From the NCBI GenBank assembly GCA_002179805.1, contig NAVB01000580.1, positions 1-41,195 on the forward strand: a stretch of DNA of 41,195 nt, in the 5' to 3' direction. Positions 8,269-18,773 of the stretch are shown here, one piece after another. A program made the position numbers and the translations under genes. Position 1 is the stretch's first letter. Each line of letters starts with the position of its first letter. The DNA is from Acanthamoeba lenticulata (lineage: Eukaryota > Discosea > Longamoebia > Acanthamoebidae). The notes beneath the pieces are model-generated. The model searched no databases. It saw nothing but the letters and a program-made list of their open reading frames with translations, and was not told where the DNA came from.

Positions 8269-10289
8269 ATGGAAGCACCGGACCGCCTCCCGTGCACCGA
8301 CGTACGTCCCTCCCGTTTTCTATCCTTGGCTCTCTTTTCTCCCTAATCGCCCCGCCCTTGTGTCAGGTCGGTGCACTGGCGGAGCGGCTGCGAGACCCCG
8401 AACGTGGCGTATCGGTTCAGGACCGTCGCCACCTGTTCCGCACCTACCCTAAAACCTTTGTCGGTTGGCCCCTTCCTCTTCTTCTTTTTGTTATTTTTCA
8501 TAAAGAAATACAAAAAAGGATAAACTGACTCAGCTTGTCGGGTGTGGCCAGGCTCTGAGCTTGTGGACTGGGTCTACAACAATGTCGTGGGCCTGCGCTC
8601 GCGCCCTGAGGCCGTCACCATCTGCCAGCAGTTGATGGACACCGTGCGCTCCTCTTCTTTCGGCCCAGCGTCGGGACAGCGAGCTTAACCGTGACCTGGT
8701 GTTGTTAATGGTCCTGCAGGGCCTCTTCCGCCCCGTGAGCTCGCGGCGGCAGGGAAAGCCATTCTACGACGCATCCGTCCTCTATCGCTTCACCGTACGA
8801 AGCCCCTTCATCCGTCCACGCTTGCTCTTAGGAGAACTCTGTGATGCCTCACCGGATGGCAGGCGGACTTTGCGGGCGGTGAGTGCGACATGGACGAGGA
8901 CGACACCGACATCCTCGGCGAGCAAAACAAGATCTCCTCCGACCAGGTACTTCCCCCACGCCGCTCTCTTTCTCTCGTCCAGGAAGCGTTTCCGCCAGTG
9001 TTCACACACACGGGGCCAAATGTTCAGCTGGACGACGTCCTGGCGAGCTTCAGCACTGGCGTGGAGGTCAAGAAGAGGCGCCACTTCCTGCGGTCCTACG
9101 ACCAGTGCTTCGTCGGTGCGTCCCTCCTGGGCTCAGTCTTCGCGTATTGACGTCGTGCCTCACATGATGTCCTTGACGCTGCTGGGCGTATGCAGGCTCC
9201 GAGGCAGCGGACTGGCTTGTGGACAAGTTCAACGTATCGCGCGTGCAGGCCGTCGAGCTGGGCCAGAAGATGCAGGCCATGGGCTTCTTCGAGCACGCGA
9301 GCGACCCGAACAAGCCCTTCGAGGACAGCGCCCACGAGTACTACCGTTTCGTGGTGCGCATGCCTGGCATTCCTTCCGTGTCTCCTGCGTCTAGCTGATG
9401 CCGTCATCGTCGCGCGTCGTCTTGCTGCAGAACAACGAAGCGGGCGGGCCACAGATCACGGACAAGACCACCATCTATGATTTCAGCGCGCTGGACATCG
9501 ACAAGAATCCGGTCTCGCTCAGCGACTACGCGGGTCGAGTCCTCTTGGTGGTCAACGTGGCGTCCTTCTGAGGTCTGACCCCCAAGAACTATACGCAGCT
9601 TCAAGAGGTAACGTGGGCAGCCACATCGATGACTCTCCTTCTTCTTCCGTCTCACGTGATTCTTGACGTTGATAATGTTGATGTTGATATTCGGGCTGCA
9701 GTTGGTGGAAACTCATGAAGCGTCGGGATTCACTGTGCTGGGATTCCCGTGCAACCAATTCGGCAGGTGCGGCTTCGACCTCCTCTCCCCTCATCAAGAT
9801 TGAATGGACAACGTTGCATGTGGATGTTGCTGATGATGTTATAATGATTCCAGACAAGAGCCGGGCACAAACGAAGAGATCAAGGAATTTGTGAAGCAGT
9901 TCCATGTCACCTTCCCCCTATTCGACAAGGTACGGCCTGACCCGATCACTCATGAGCCGGCTTGGCATCAACCTCTGAACTGTAACATCACCATGATGTA
10001 TACCTTGCACCACGGGCAGGTCAATGTCAACGGAGGCAGTGCCCATCCGCTCTTCAAGTGGCTCAAGGATGAGTACGTGGCCTCGTCTTGCTTGCGTGTC
10101 GACAAGAAGCTGATGACGGGCTGGCGCAGGCTTCCCGGCTCGCTGGGCATCAAGGGCGTGAAGTGGAACTTCACCAAGTTCTTGATCAACCGGCAGGGCA
10201 AGCCCATCCAGCGCTACGGTCCGCCGACTGACCCCAAGTCCATCGAGAAGGACATCCTCACGCTCCTCCAGCAAGACTCGCTTGAGTGA
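8269..10289 (+). CDS. DEP-DEP-glutathione peroxidase fusion selenoprotein
   Basis: Twelve exons join in phase to 385 residues: 8269-8301, 8367-8463, 8552-8643, 8720-8794, 8863-8946, 9028-9115, 9196-9353, 9431-9607, 9702-9766, 9854-9929, 10020-10072, 10130-10289. Residues ~12-98 form DEP1 (FRTYPKTFVGSELVDWVYNN... LFRPV... YDASVLYRF). Residues ~128-209 form DEP2 (FLRSYDQCFVGSEAADWLVDKF... MGFFEHA... YYRFV). Residues ~220-385 form a glutathione peroxidase: VLLVVNVASF-U-GLTPKNYTQL, GFPCNQFGRQEPGTNEEI, FPLFDK, GVKWNFTKFLINRQG. The only in-frame stop is TGA at 9569-9571, exactly at the catalytic Cys/Sec position (residue 256). Gln, Trp and Asn of the catalytic tetrad are present. No oligomerisation loop is seen, so it is GPX4-like and probably monomeric. 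The usual resolving Cys of Cys-GPXs is replaced by Val (EEIKEFVKQF). DEP domains usually bind membranes or receptors, so a membrane-targeted lipid peroxidase is a reasonable inference. Confidence 0.88.
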
Positions 10290-10390
10290 AGGAGAGGGAG
10301 AAGGAGAAGGAGATGACGCTCCTCAAGGAGTATCTGAAGCCGCTGGAGAGGATGAAGGAAGAGGAAGTCAGCGGGGCCGAGAGGGAGAGC

Positions 10391-10462
10391 GCACGTGAAT
10401 GAAGGCGCCTCCGGAAAACGTGAGCCTCTGATGCTCGCGTCGGCGGCGCCTGATGTGGTCAT
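10391..10462 (+). promoter_or_regulatory. SECIS element in the 3' UTR of the DEP-GPx gene
   Basis: ATGA at 10399-10402 is followed by 12 nt (10403-10414) and AAAA (10415-10418). The 3' quartet strand TGAT is at 10451-10454. Between them, AGGCGCCTCCG (10403-10413) pairs with CGGCGGCGCCT (10441-10451) with one bulged C. An apical helix CGTGAGC/GCTCGCG closes a 7-nt loop (10426-10432). This fits the eukaryotic SECIS rule of an ATGA core, 10-14 nt, unpaired AA, apical stem-loop and a TGA/NGAN core. It lies about 110 nt past the TGA stop. Confidence 0.85.
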
Positions 10463-10712
10463 GAGGGCGATTCCAACCGTCGCCCTCGTTATTGTGCTCC
10501 CCACTCGCCCCTCTGGTCTCCTCAACCTCATCTTTCCTTCTGCTTCCCTTCTCAAATACACCATACAATCACACCTTTGGTTGTGTGCGTTGACGGGGCG
10601 GGAAAGAAAGTCAAGAGGAGGTCAACCGAGACAACACGCGTTGATCGACAGAGCGGCAATTTCAGGGACGGCTCGATCGCACGAGCAGTGTGCAGTTACA
10701 CATCTCAACAAG

Positions 10713-11848
10713 ATGGATCAACTCCAAAACGCCAATTTCACAGAGGTGCGTCTTGGGCAGCGCTCCCACTTGTCCTCATCACAAATTTGAAATCATAATT
10801 CTCAATTCCAGTCGATTTGCAGTACTATGATGTGCTCGAAAAGAAGATCGACGAGCTGGGCCTGCCGATGACTGCGCCTCAGTTCCTTGCTGCGGTGATT
10901 GGTGGCCTCTTCGTGTTGCTGTTCCTGTTCAAGATCATCTTTGGATCCAAGAAGTCCGGCAACACTTACCTCTTCCTCGGTCTGTGCGGATCGGGCAAGA
11001 CTGCTCTACTTTGTTTGGTGCCGATCCCCTCTTCTCTCTTTCCTCTGCTCCTCTATTCTCGTCACCTCTGCTCTCGTGAGATTTGCATTTGCATTAGCAC
11101 TTGCATTACAAACGTCGCTCACTGCCTCGGCCTGCACAGCTGCAAAGTGGACGAGTGCTGGAGACTGTGACCACGATGAAGGAGAACGACGTCATGCTCA
11201 AGGTGCCCTCGAGTGGTCGTACCGTCCACGCTGTAGATTTCCCAGGTGGGTAGTTGCCCCTTCTCTGTCGATTCGAGCGCCAATCACACATGTCCTCCTT
11301 CTCTGCTTGAGCAGGCCACCAGAGGCTTCGGGCGCAGCTGGACTCCTTCCTCCCGTCCGCGAGGGGCATCGTGTACCTCATCGACTCTGTGGAGTCGCGC
11401 GCGCAGCTCACCCAAAACGCCCAGTTCTTGTTCGATCTGTTCACCAACAAGATCGTCAACAAGCGACGGGTGCCGATCCTCATCGCGTGCAACAAGAGCG
11501 AGATGTTCACCGCCAAGCGTAAGGACTTCATTCAGGGCGAGCTCGAGAAGGAGCTGTACGTTCTCCTCGTCATCATTGCTCCTCTTTCACCTCCTTCGCA
11601 CGGACGAGCGTCCTCATCATCGCTGTTTGCTATTGTGCTCTTTGTCCAGTGATCACCTGCGCGAGAGCAGCGCTCGTGGCACGCTGGGCGACATCGATGG
11701 GAGCTCAAAGGGCGCCGCGGAGACGATCACGCTGGGCGCAGCCAATGAGGCCTTCAAGATGGAGCAGTTGCCCTTCAAGGTCTCCTTTGTCGAGTGCTCC
11801 GTCAAGCAGGGCGAGATCAGCGCCGTCGAGGACTTCCTCAGCAAATGA
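10713..11848 (+). CDS. SRPRB: Signal recognition particle receptor beta subunit (small GTPase)
   Basis: Five exons (10713-10745, 10823-11017, 11140-11245, 11315-11555, 11650-11848) encode 257 aa, normal for the family. An N-terminal membrane anchor (FLAAVIGGLFVLLFLFKIIFG) is followed by the G domain. The P-loop is GLCGSGKTALL, G3 is DFPGHQRLR, and G4 is CNKSE in place of the usual NKxD. GIVYLIDSVE is the typical SR-beta strand before G4. The C-terminus FVECSVKQGEISAVEDFLSK contains the family 'C S' G5-like motif. SR-beta holds SR-alpha at the ER membrane and its GTP state controls transfer of ribosome-nascent chains to the translocon. The exon 2 donor is placed at 11018 (TTG|GTGCCG) to keep phase. 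Confidence 0.9.
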
Positions 11849-12011
11849 GCACCCGCCTCCCCTCTGCTCTGGCCTCTGTTCTTACACGTTTGGGTCAACA
11901 AAAAGAGAGCACTGAATCAAGTGGATGAACTGAACAACCAATTTTTAATAAGAAATCCAACACTATTTAAACTTATTAAATATTTTTTTCTTCCCAGTTG
12001 CACACACACAT

Positions 12012-13509
12012 ATGGGCTACGACACTGACTTTGAAGGAGGGATAGAGGTGCGCCCACGGTTGAGTGATGCGTTTGTGCAACGCTACGCGGAGGTGAGCTC
12101 GCGCCGGAACAATATCTATGCCGACGGCGAAAAGGGCTCGTTCGACGACTTGGTGAGTCCATTTCCTCAACGTGTCCTTGTCCTCTCGCAGGACAAGGTT
12201 CAGATGATGAGAGTGACTCCCTTTGTGTTACGTGCACAGTTGTTTGGGAAGTGTGGTGATTGTGGACTGCCCCGGGTGAAATATGACAACCCAGGCTGGA
12301 CAGGTTCCTCCTGCCTTCCTCTTCTTGTTGCTGAGTACAAGTTCTCATCACCGTTTAATAAAACCTAAAGGAGTGCCAGGCTGCTGGGTCAGCTGGGTTC
12401 TTGTGAATGAGCCGGATCAGGTTTGACGCCAAGCTACCACTTTGTTTCATCCCTTCTCTCACAATCATGCATTGCCAGGACTGGACCACTTTAGAGTGGC
12501 AGGGCAGCTCCAAGTTCTACAACTTTGTGCAGTGGCTTCAGCTTGTTGTGGACTTTATCATCAAGGAGAACCAGGATTTGGCAGAGAGCATTGACTTCCG
12601 TGGCTCGATCTTGTGGAATCAGGACAGAGAGACGGATGACAAAGGCGTGATGACAGTCGAGGTTGGTTCGCTTTCCTTCTTATGTATGTGCGTTGTGCTC
12701 ATCAGTCTGCCTTTTCGATAAGCGCAGAAGATTCGCAACAAGTGGAAGGTCAACATCCAACTCAGCATCCCCTTTCAGCCCATCAAGTCTGCCACGGTAC
12801 CAAAGGGTTAGCTTTTCATCTCAAACACATGGTTGGTACATCTGAGCTTGATGATCCATCAGATGGAGTTCTACAACACGTACACCGTCTTTTACCGAGG
12901 CAACTACTGTCCAGTGCTACGGCCTGGCGCGCAGACGCAAGGTTCGTGCTTCCCGGAGCTCCAGCTGTTTGTTGAGCTAACTCTCCCCCAGCTGTTGTAG
13001 AGCGCAAAGAAGAGGCCGAGCTGCCAGATGACCCAATGCATGACCTAGACGGATCTCTATTGGAAGTCTACAAGAGACCGCAACTGCGCTCTTTGCTGCA
13101 ACTGTGTCTGTCAGTTGCCGCGAGCCACTCCGCACAATCCCAGCTTGGTACGAACTAGATACCTCCCTCTACGCAGCTACTTCATCTCTCTCATTGTCAT
13201 GTTTGCTCTACTCCTAGCAGGCGCAATGCTACCCGAAGATCTGCAAAGCCAGCTGTCCTGTGGCGGACGGCACTGCAGCGGCTGTGGAAAGATCTTCTGG
13301 GGAGCAGCCAGTGTTGTCGTTCCAGGTGCGCAACGAGAGTGTTTCTGCTTCTCTGGCTTCGTGAAGGACTTCAAAGCACCTGACTCTCCTGCTGTGTGAT
13401 GTTTGTTTTTGCAGGAGTGTTGCCCATCGGCTACTCTGGCCTTCCCATGCTTGGCCGTTACTGTTCGCTCAGGTGTTGGACTGACACTAGCCATGAAGAA
13501 CAGGCCTGA
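12012..13509 (+). CDS. Unknown protein with C-terminal Cys-rich, zinc-binding-like module
   Basis: Nine exons close perfectly to 314 aa: 12012-12152, 12240-12303, 12371-12420, 12479-12661, 12728-12796, 12863-12941, 12992-13147, 13218-13325, 13415-13509. The N-terminal half is unfamiliar. It holds a KCGDCGLP motif (~48-56), GCWVSWVLVNEP, then TLEWQGSSKFYNFVQWLQL and NIQLSIPFQPIKSA, a mixed alpha/beta pattern. The last ~80 residues have LPEDLQSQLSCGG, then CSGCGKIFW, then LPIGYSGLPMLGRYCSLRCW. This Leu-Pro helix followed by two CxxC-type pairs recalls the C-terminal module after the repeats of LRRC58-like and some fungal leucine-rich-repeat proteins, but no LRRs are present here. A metal-binding end is likely; the overall function is unknown. 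Confidence 0.7.
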
Positions 13510-13588
13510 GGCATATCAGGTGGCTTTCAAAAGAGAGATTACATCACATGGGGGTCTGTAATCTTGTCCAGCTCCATCGGTCACCCGC

Positions 13589-16500
13589 TCACTGCTTCTT
13601 CGGGTACTGGAGGACGAATTGCTTGAGCTCCAAGAAGTTGGGCGTGCCGAGGCCCGTTGCCGCGTCCCATCTGCAGGAAGCGGTAAGCCCACGCGCAAAG
13701 GAGCGAGCAGCGGAGGAAGGACGCGTTTACCCGTCAGTGGCGTGGTAGCCGTGAGGGCAGCAAACGGGATCAAAACCGAGAGCGCCGCAGCGGTTGTTGC
13801 CCCACGTCACATCTGTTGCCCCACGTCACATCTTGTGAGCAGGGAATGCCAACGCGTGTGTGTTGAGCGCGTACCATAAAAAGTCTGCGGGCGCTCGCGA
13901 CGGGCCTTGTAGAGGATCGGGTTGAGGAAGCCCAGGGGCGGGAGGCCAGCAGCGGCGCGAGCGTCGTTGAGAAGAGTGACCACGCCGGCAAAGATGGGCG
14001 CACTCGCGCTGGTGCCGTCCACAGGAATGAACTTGCCGCTCAACGCCACCATCAGGTCTGCAAAACAAGCGCCCGGGACACAGCACATTCATTATCACCT
14101 GCCTTGTGTGTGTGTGAGTGTGTGTGGCATTGAGCGCGCGTACTGTGCCCGACGGCAGCCACGTCAGGGTAGGCACGGCCGTTGGGGTTCCAGGCACCTG
14201 CGCATGTGACGTCAGAGCGGCCATCATCATCTCCAACATGAAGGTAGGCAAGGAGGGAAGGGAGGCTACCAGGGGCGGGGAAGGGGATAGACTTGTGATT
14301 GAGGTAGCGCTCAACTTCGCTGGCCTGGTAGGTCGCGCGCTGGCTGATGTTCGAGAAACCACCGCCGCTCGTCCAGAACAAGCCCTGTTGCACCGCGCCT
14401 CCTCTGGTCAATCACCTGAAAGCTTCTTGTGGCCAAGCCGCGCACCAAAGGGGTTCGCACCTGATCAACAGAGACCACGATCTCGCCGAGCGGATTGTCG
14501 AGGCAGTTGATGCCCTCCTTGGCGTAGCAGATGGGCTCCGCCGCTGGCGTGATGATCGTCGATCCTGCACAAGAAGAATTCGAAATAAAATTCAAAATAT
14601 GTTTCAAATCATTGTGGAGCGCACCAACGGAGGTGACGTAGGCAGACTGGGAGGGCCAATCGGCGTGCAGCGTGTCGCAGTTGGGGACGGTCATGGGCTC
14701 CTCGCCCAGATCGCCGGCGCCGGTGTCGCCCGAGGCGATGATGATGGTGATGCCGCGGAGGGCCAGCTTCTTGAACTCAAAGTCGGCGCGAGCGAGGTAG
14801 CCCTTGCCCAGGTACTTGTCCACGTTGACCTCACTCATGCCGTAGCTCAGGCTGTTCACCTGCGGAGCTGTTGATAAAATGATGAAATTAATGAAGATGA
14901 CGAGCAGTGAGCATGATGGCAGTGCGAATCAAGGTCAGGGCTGGCAGCAGTACGATTGTCGGTGTTGGACATCTGCAGCGCCCACTGCAGGATGTCGTCG
15001 ATCTCCACGGTGGAGTTGGCGTAGATGGACCAGAACACGGTCGGAGCGCCTGGCGTGCGCACAAAGACGCGTTCGTCAGCGCAAGTTCGCAGCGCAAGAT
15101 TTGCCGGCTCTCTTACGCGGCTCAAGTACCTGGCGCGACGCCCATGATGTACTGGATGTCAAGATTGGCCTCTCCGCCGGGCTGGTCCGGATAATTGGGT
15201 CCTGTCAGGGGGAGTCAGTTGGCTCTCTCTTTATCTCTTCCGCACGTCGTACCGACGACGGTGACGGGGGTGTCCGTGGGCAGGCCGGTCTGCGCCAGGA
15301 AGAGGGTCAGGTCCGCGGGCGAGTAGTACTGCTGCTCAAACTCGACCACGCACTGGGTCACGTTGTTCGTCACCAGCGTGTTGGGCGGGATGTTGTACTG
15401 CACGCAGCATGAAATGATGAGAGGTTATCACAATGGCCAATACATCAGATGCTCTTGATCGTGCCTGCTTCCAGATGGACTGCGGCACGATGGGCGGAGT
15501 GGCGAGGACGGGGTAGGGGTTGAAGCCCGACGGACCCACCCTGTCGTTCTCAAACGCGGCGGCCACCGACACATTCAAGGCATCAAAGAGCCACCCTGTT
15601 CATCGATTGTGCACGCGAGGGTCAACCACACAGACAACAAGCGCTTGGGCTTGTCGAGTTGACGGGTTGACTGCAAGTGTGCGAACCGGTGACCGTGGCG
15701 GTGCAAGTGGTGTAGTTGCCATTGGAGCTGCACTGCTTGCCTCTTCATGACAAAAAAAGGTCCAGAGGCGCGTGAGCGATGGTATGTTAGGACAGAGGCG
15801 TAGAGACACGTACATCCATTGGCTCTTTGACCTGCCGACGGCCGCGCTGGTGGAGTTGATCTGCGCGTAGAACCCGAAGATCGCCGGAGGAGCCTCAGAG
15901 CACGGCTATGGCCGTGCCACCAGCACAAGTGATGATCGCAAGACAGATTAAGCAAACGTGGCCGTGAGACACCTGGGCTGCCCAAAAGAAGAACGCACCT
16001 TGTTGGCGTCATTGGTGAACTGGCCGTTGGCGCACACGGGGATGAAGTCGATGATCAGTTGGTCGCCTCCCCTGGCGCGGGCCATCGTGACGATGGGCGT
16101 GCCAGGCATCGGCGACGGCATAGCAGTGGCAGCGAACGTCTGCAGCGACTTCTTGCCCGAACCTACGTGCGGGCCAAACTACGTCACTCTCACGGCCGTG
16201 GCCAGTTCAATTCATTCGCGGAGAAAGTCAAAAGCCGTTACCTACGGGAGGGAAGTCGGTCAGCCCGCTGATGAGGTCGATGTGCGCCGCGATCCTCGCG
16301 GGAATGGCGTAGGGCTGGGAGGAACGCAGGATCGAGCGACGGCCTGGTCAAAGACAACTGAACGGATGAGAAAGAGAGACTCCCTTCGTGTTGATCAGCG
16401 TCTTGTGCGGTACCGTCAGGGGACACGAAACGACGCAGCGACACGGCGAAAGCGGTCTCAGCCTTGTGGACGGGCATCATTGCCACAATGGCGTCGCGGT

Positions 16501-17163
16501 TGCGCGCCACCTCTTTGCGTCGTGGACAGAGCAATCAGAGATGTAAGCGTTGTGCAACTCGAACACGGGGCACGAGGCGAGTACCAACGGTGATAGCGCC
16601 TTCCTGGTGCAGCCATTCAACAACAGCCTTCACGGCCTCGGGGGCAGGCGCCACTGTTGATTGCAGCACTGGTTAGTCAATGAACTGGTGAAGTCCCAGA
16701 GGAGGCGCTACATACCGATCTCCGTGATATCGTCCGTGGTGAGGTACTTGGCTGCCCATTGACACCGCAATTACACGCAAGGTCAGTGCCAAGCACAAGT
16801 TGTTTTGGTGCTCGTTGCATTCGTGTACCATAACGCGAGGAATCAGGATCAGACACCTCCCAGACCATTTCCTGCATTTTTGTCATTTTTTAAAATAAGA
16901 AAAGAACGCATGAAGCAGCTTGGGGGGGGGCGCACGTCGAGCAGGGCGAGGTTGCGTGGAGCAAGGTAGAGGGTGACGCGGTGGAGCGGCACACTAGAGG
17001 TGCGCGTGGCGGCCTCAGTGTAGGTGGGCACCCACCCAGCATAGCGCGTAGGGCCGTCCGTAGACGCATAGGGAAACCTCACTTCACCCTCTGCCGCAGC
17101 TAGGGCCAACACTAGGGAGACGCAGAGCAGCAAGAAGAGGGAGCTGCATCGAGGTGTGGACAT
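13589..17163 (-). CDS. Sedolisin (S53) family serine-carboxyl peptidase, TPP1/kumamolisin-like
   Basis: Twenty minus-strand exons, from 17163-16936 down to 13670-13589, all join in phase to 727 aa. Signal peptide [19 protein letters not shown] is followed by the pro-kumamolisin prodomain ([18 protein letters not shown]... [15 protein letters not shown]... [14 protein letters not shown]). The mature enzyme shows the Glu/Asp catalytic pair in [13 protein letters not shown] and [10 protein letters not shown]. The oxyanion Asp is in [11 protein letters not shown], with the structural SGGGFSNIS and GRAYPDVAA also present. The nucleophile is in [15 protein letters not shown], and the calcium-site tail is [11 protein letters not shown]... 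[13 protein letters not shown]. Such enzymes are acid proteases of lysosomes or secretions and self-activate by removing the prodomain. The intron before the WGNN exon carries a 19-bp tandem duplication (see repeat). The donor at 15464 is GC (CAG|GCACGA). Confidence 0.9.
13796..13833. repeat. 19-bp perfect tandem duplication spanning a 3' splice site
   Basis: GTTGCCCCACGTCACATCT occurs twice back to back (13796-13814 and 13815-13833). On the coding minus strand each copy presents AG|ATGTGACGTGG, giving two candidate acceptors 19 nt apart. Only the downstream one (exon start 13812) keeps the sedolisin frame; the upstream copy is intronic. Confidence 0.95.
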
Positions 17164-17360
17164 GTTCTCGCGACCTGCCGGGACTTACAAGTTGTGTGCT
17201 TGTGCGAGGCCACAAGAAACAGCTGTGTTTGCAATCGCCGCTTCCGCGAGGGCAGATTTTACGTGGATGTTTCGGGACTGCCGGCACAAGAACCTCACTG
17301 AGCCTCAGTTCTCATTCAGGATGTTGCTTATCTTTGTTATGGATATCATTTTACAGGTAC

Positions 17361-18315
17361 TCACGAGGCATTGATGCCAGCCTTGAGTTTAGCGAGGCCT
17401 GCCTGCACGCGTGCCTTCCGCTCGGCCTCTTTCCTGGCATTCTCTTCCTCCTCGGCCTTGAGCTTGGCCAGTGCTTCTCTCTGTACGCAGGGCGATCAGC
17501 TCTTCTTTCATCCGCTCAACCCAACAAAGTTGTTGTGACAGAGGGCAAGGGGAGTGGCAGTAACCTTGCGTGTTTCCTGTTCTCGGCGGGCGTCACGCTG
17601 CATCTTGATGTTCTTCTCAGAAATAGAGTCCTGCACGACAGTTGTGAGGACGACACAAGTAAATAGAGGAGGCCCGGAAGGGTCCAATGTACGTTGGCCT
17701 GCTGGGCGGCCTGCTGCTCAAACACGTTGGCGAACTTGCCGATGGCCGAGTTGTGCTGGAGGTACGCAATGTAAGCTCCATGAGCAGTGCACAAAGAGGA
17801 GATTCAGGAGACCGAACCTGTTTAGCCTCCACAGGTTTGAGGAGCTGTACGAACAGGCCGCCAAGGGCTGACGTCGTCTGTCCCTTCTTGTCCTTCAGCA
17901 GGACTGTCAAGAAAGCCCTGTGCACGCCAGTGTTGGTTCGTTCACCGCAGCAGAGGGAGGGGGAGGAGAAGCGTAGGACTACTTGTAATCGATGCCGTCA
18001 GCAGAGTTGGTGTCTGGGTTGGCCTCCTTGATGAGTTGGCGCAGCTGCAGGTTGGTCTTGGTCTCGCCCATGTCCTCATACATCTGGTGCAGTTCAAAGA
18101 GCTCCAAGGCCAACGTCTTGTTGGCGTCGTATTTCTGCAACCAAACACGCTATCAGCCCCCTAGGGGGCACCACTTGCGAATTATAAGAAGGGGTGGGCA
18201 GCTGGCGAGGACGGACCATGAACATAGCGCGATAGGAATTAAATTCTTCATCAGTGAAGGCTCCCTTGAAGTCGACCTGCTCCACCAACTTGAGTCTCGA
18301 CTCTACCGACGCCAT
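17361..18315 (-). CDS. EF-hand protein with C-terminal coiled coil
   Basis: Six exons join in phase to 199 aa: 18315-18217, 18134-17983, 17917-17818, 17755-17693, 17630-17565, 17480-17361. The N-terminal half carries two EF-hand-like units. The first loop is the degenerate KYDANKTLALELFEL. The second is EANPDTNSADGIDYKAFL, with Asp/Asn/Ser at plausible ligand positions. The region resembles the paired EF-hands of allograft inflammatory factor/EFHD-type actin-associated proteins. The C-terminal ~60 residues (EKNIKMQRDARREQETRK, EEEENARKEAERKARVQ) form a strongly charged coiled coil. A calcium-regulated cytoskeletal adaptor is the likely role, by inference. The start codon at 18315 fits an immediate MASVESRL N-terminus. 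Confidence 0.8.
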
Positions 18316-18490
18316 GGTGCTGTTGTTGTTTGCTGTGATGGCTCTTGGAGGCGAATAAAGGGGTTGGTTGGCCCACGCGTTGGTTTGTGTAGGGGTGTGG
18401 GACAACCAAATTGCGCCCTCTCTGTGCGATGAGGGGCCAAGGGCTTTTGGCGAAGTGAGCAAAACTCAGTTAACACCACGCAACACGGCA

Positions 18491-18764
18491 ATGGCGTCAG
18501 CCCTGAAGAGCAAGTTTGAGGACATGGCCAAGCCTGAGGAACAGCCAGTCATTAAGGCCAAAAAGATTCAGAAGGTTTGCCACCTTCAACCCACCTTCAA
18601 ATGCACCAACCATACTCATTGGAAAGGAGCAGGCAGCCACATGGTCAGACAGGAACGTTACCAGCGCACCAACGGGCAAGCAGGTAAAGACTGCTGAAGG
18701 CAAAAAGGTGGTCAAGTACGACAACTTGCCCGCCAAGAAGTCCCACCGACCTGCCATAAAATGA
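18491..18764 (+). CDS. Small basic protein of unknown function (about 73 aa)
   Basis: Two exons (18491-18574 and 18627-18764) join in phase using an acceptor GGAAAG|GAGCAG. The product begins MASALKSKFEDMAKPEEQP and ends KKSHRPAIK. It is lysine-rich and probably unstructured. The LKSKFEDMAK start resembles a short amphipathic helix as in some actin-binding or LIM-associated peptides, but I assign no family. It is divergent from the EF-hand gene (start codons 176 bp apart). Its stop codon is only nine bases from the 3' end of the antisense tRNA-Ala gene, so its 3' UTR must run through the tRNA. Confidence 0.6.
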
Positions 18765-18773
18765 AGTATTGTT

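Noticed and set aside
9569..9571. TGA as a disabling mutation making the GPx a pseudogene
   Set aside because: All other positions and splice phases are intact, the TGA sits exactly at the catalytic residue, and a SECIS follows the gene.
13796..13833. 19-bp direct repeat as a transposon target-site duplication
   Set aside because: The copies are immediately adjacent with nothing between them; this is a tandem duplication.
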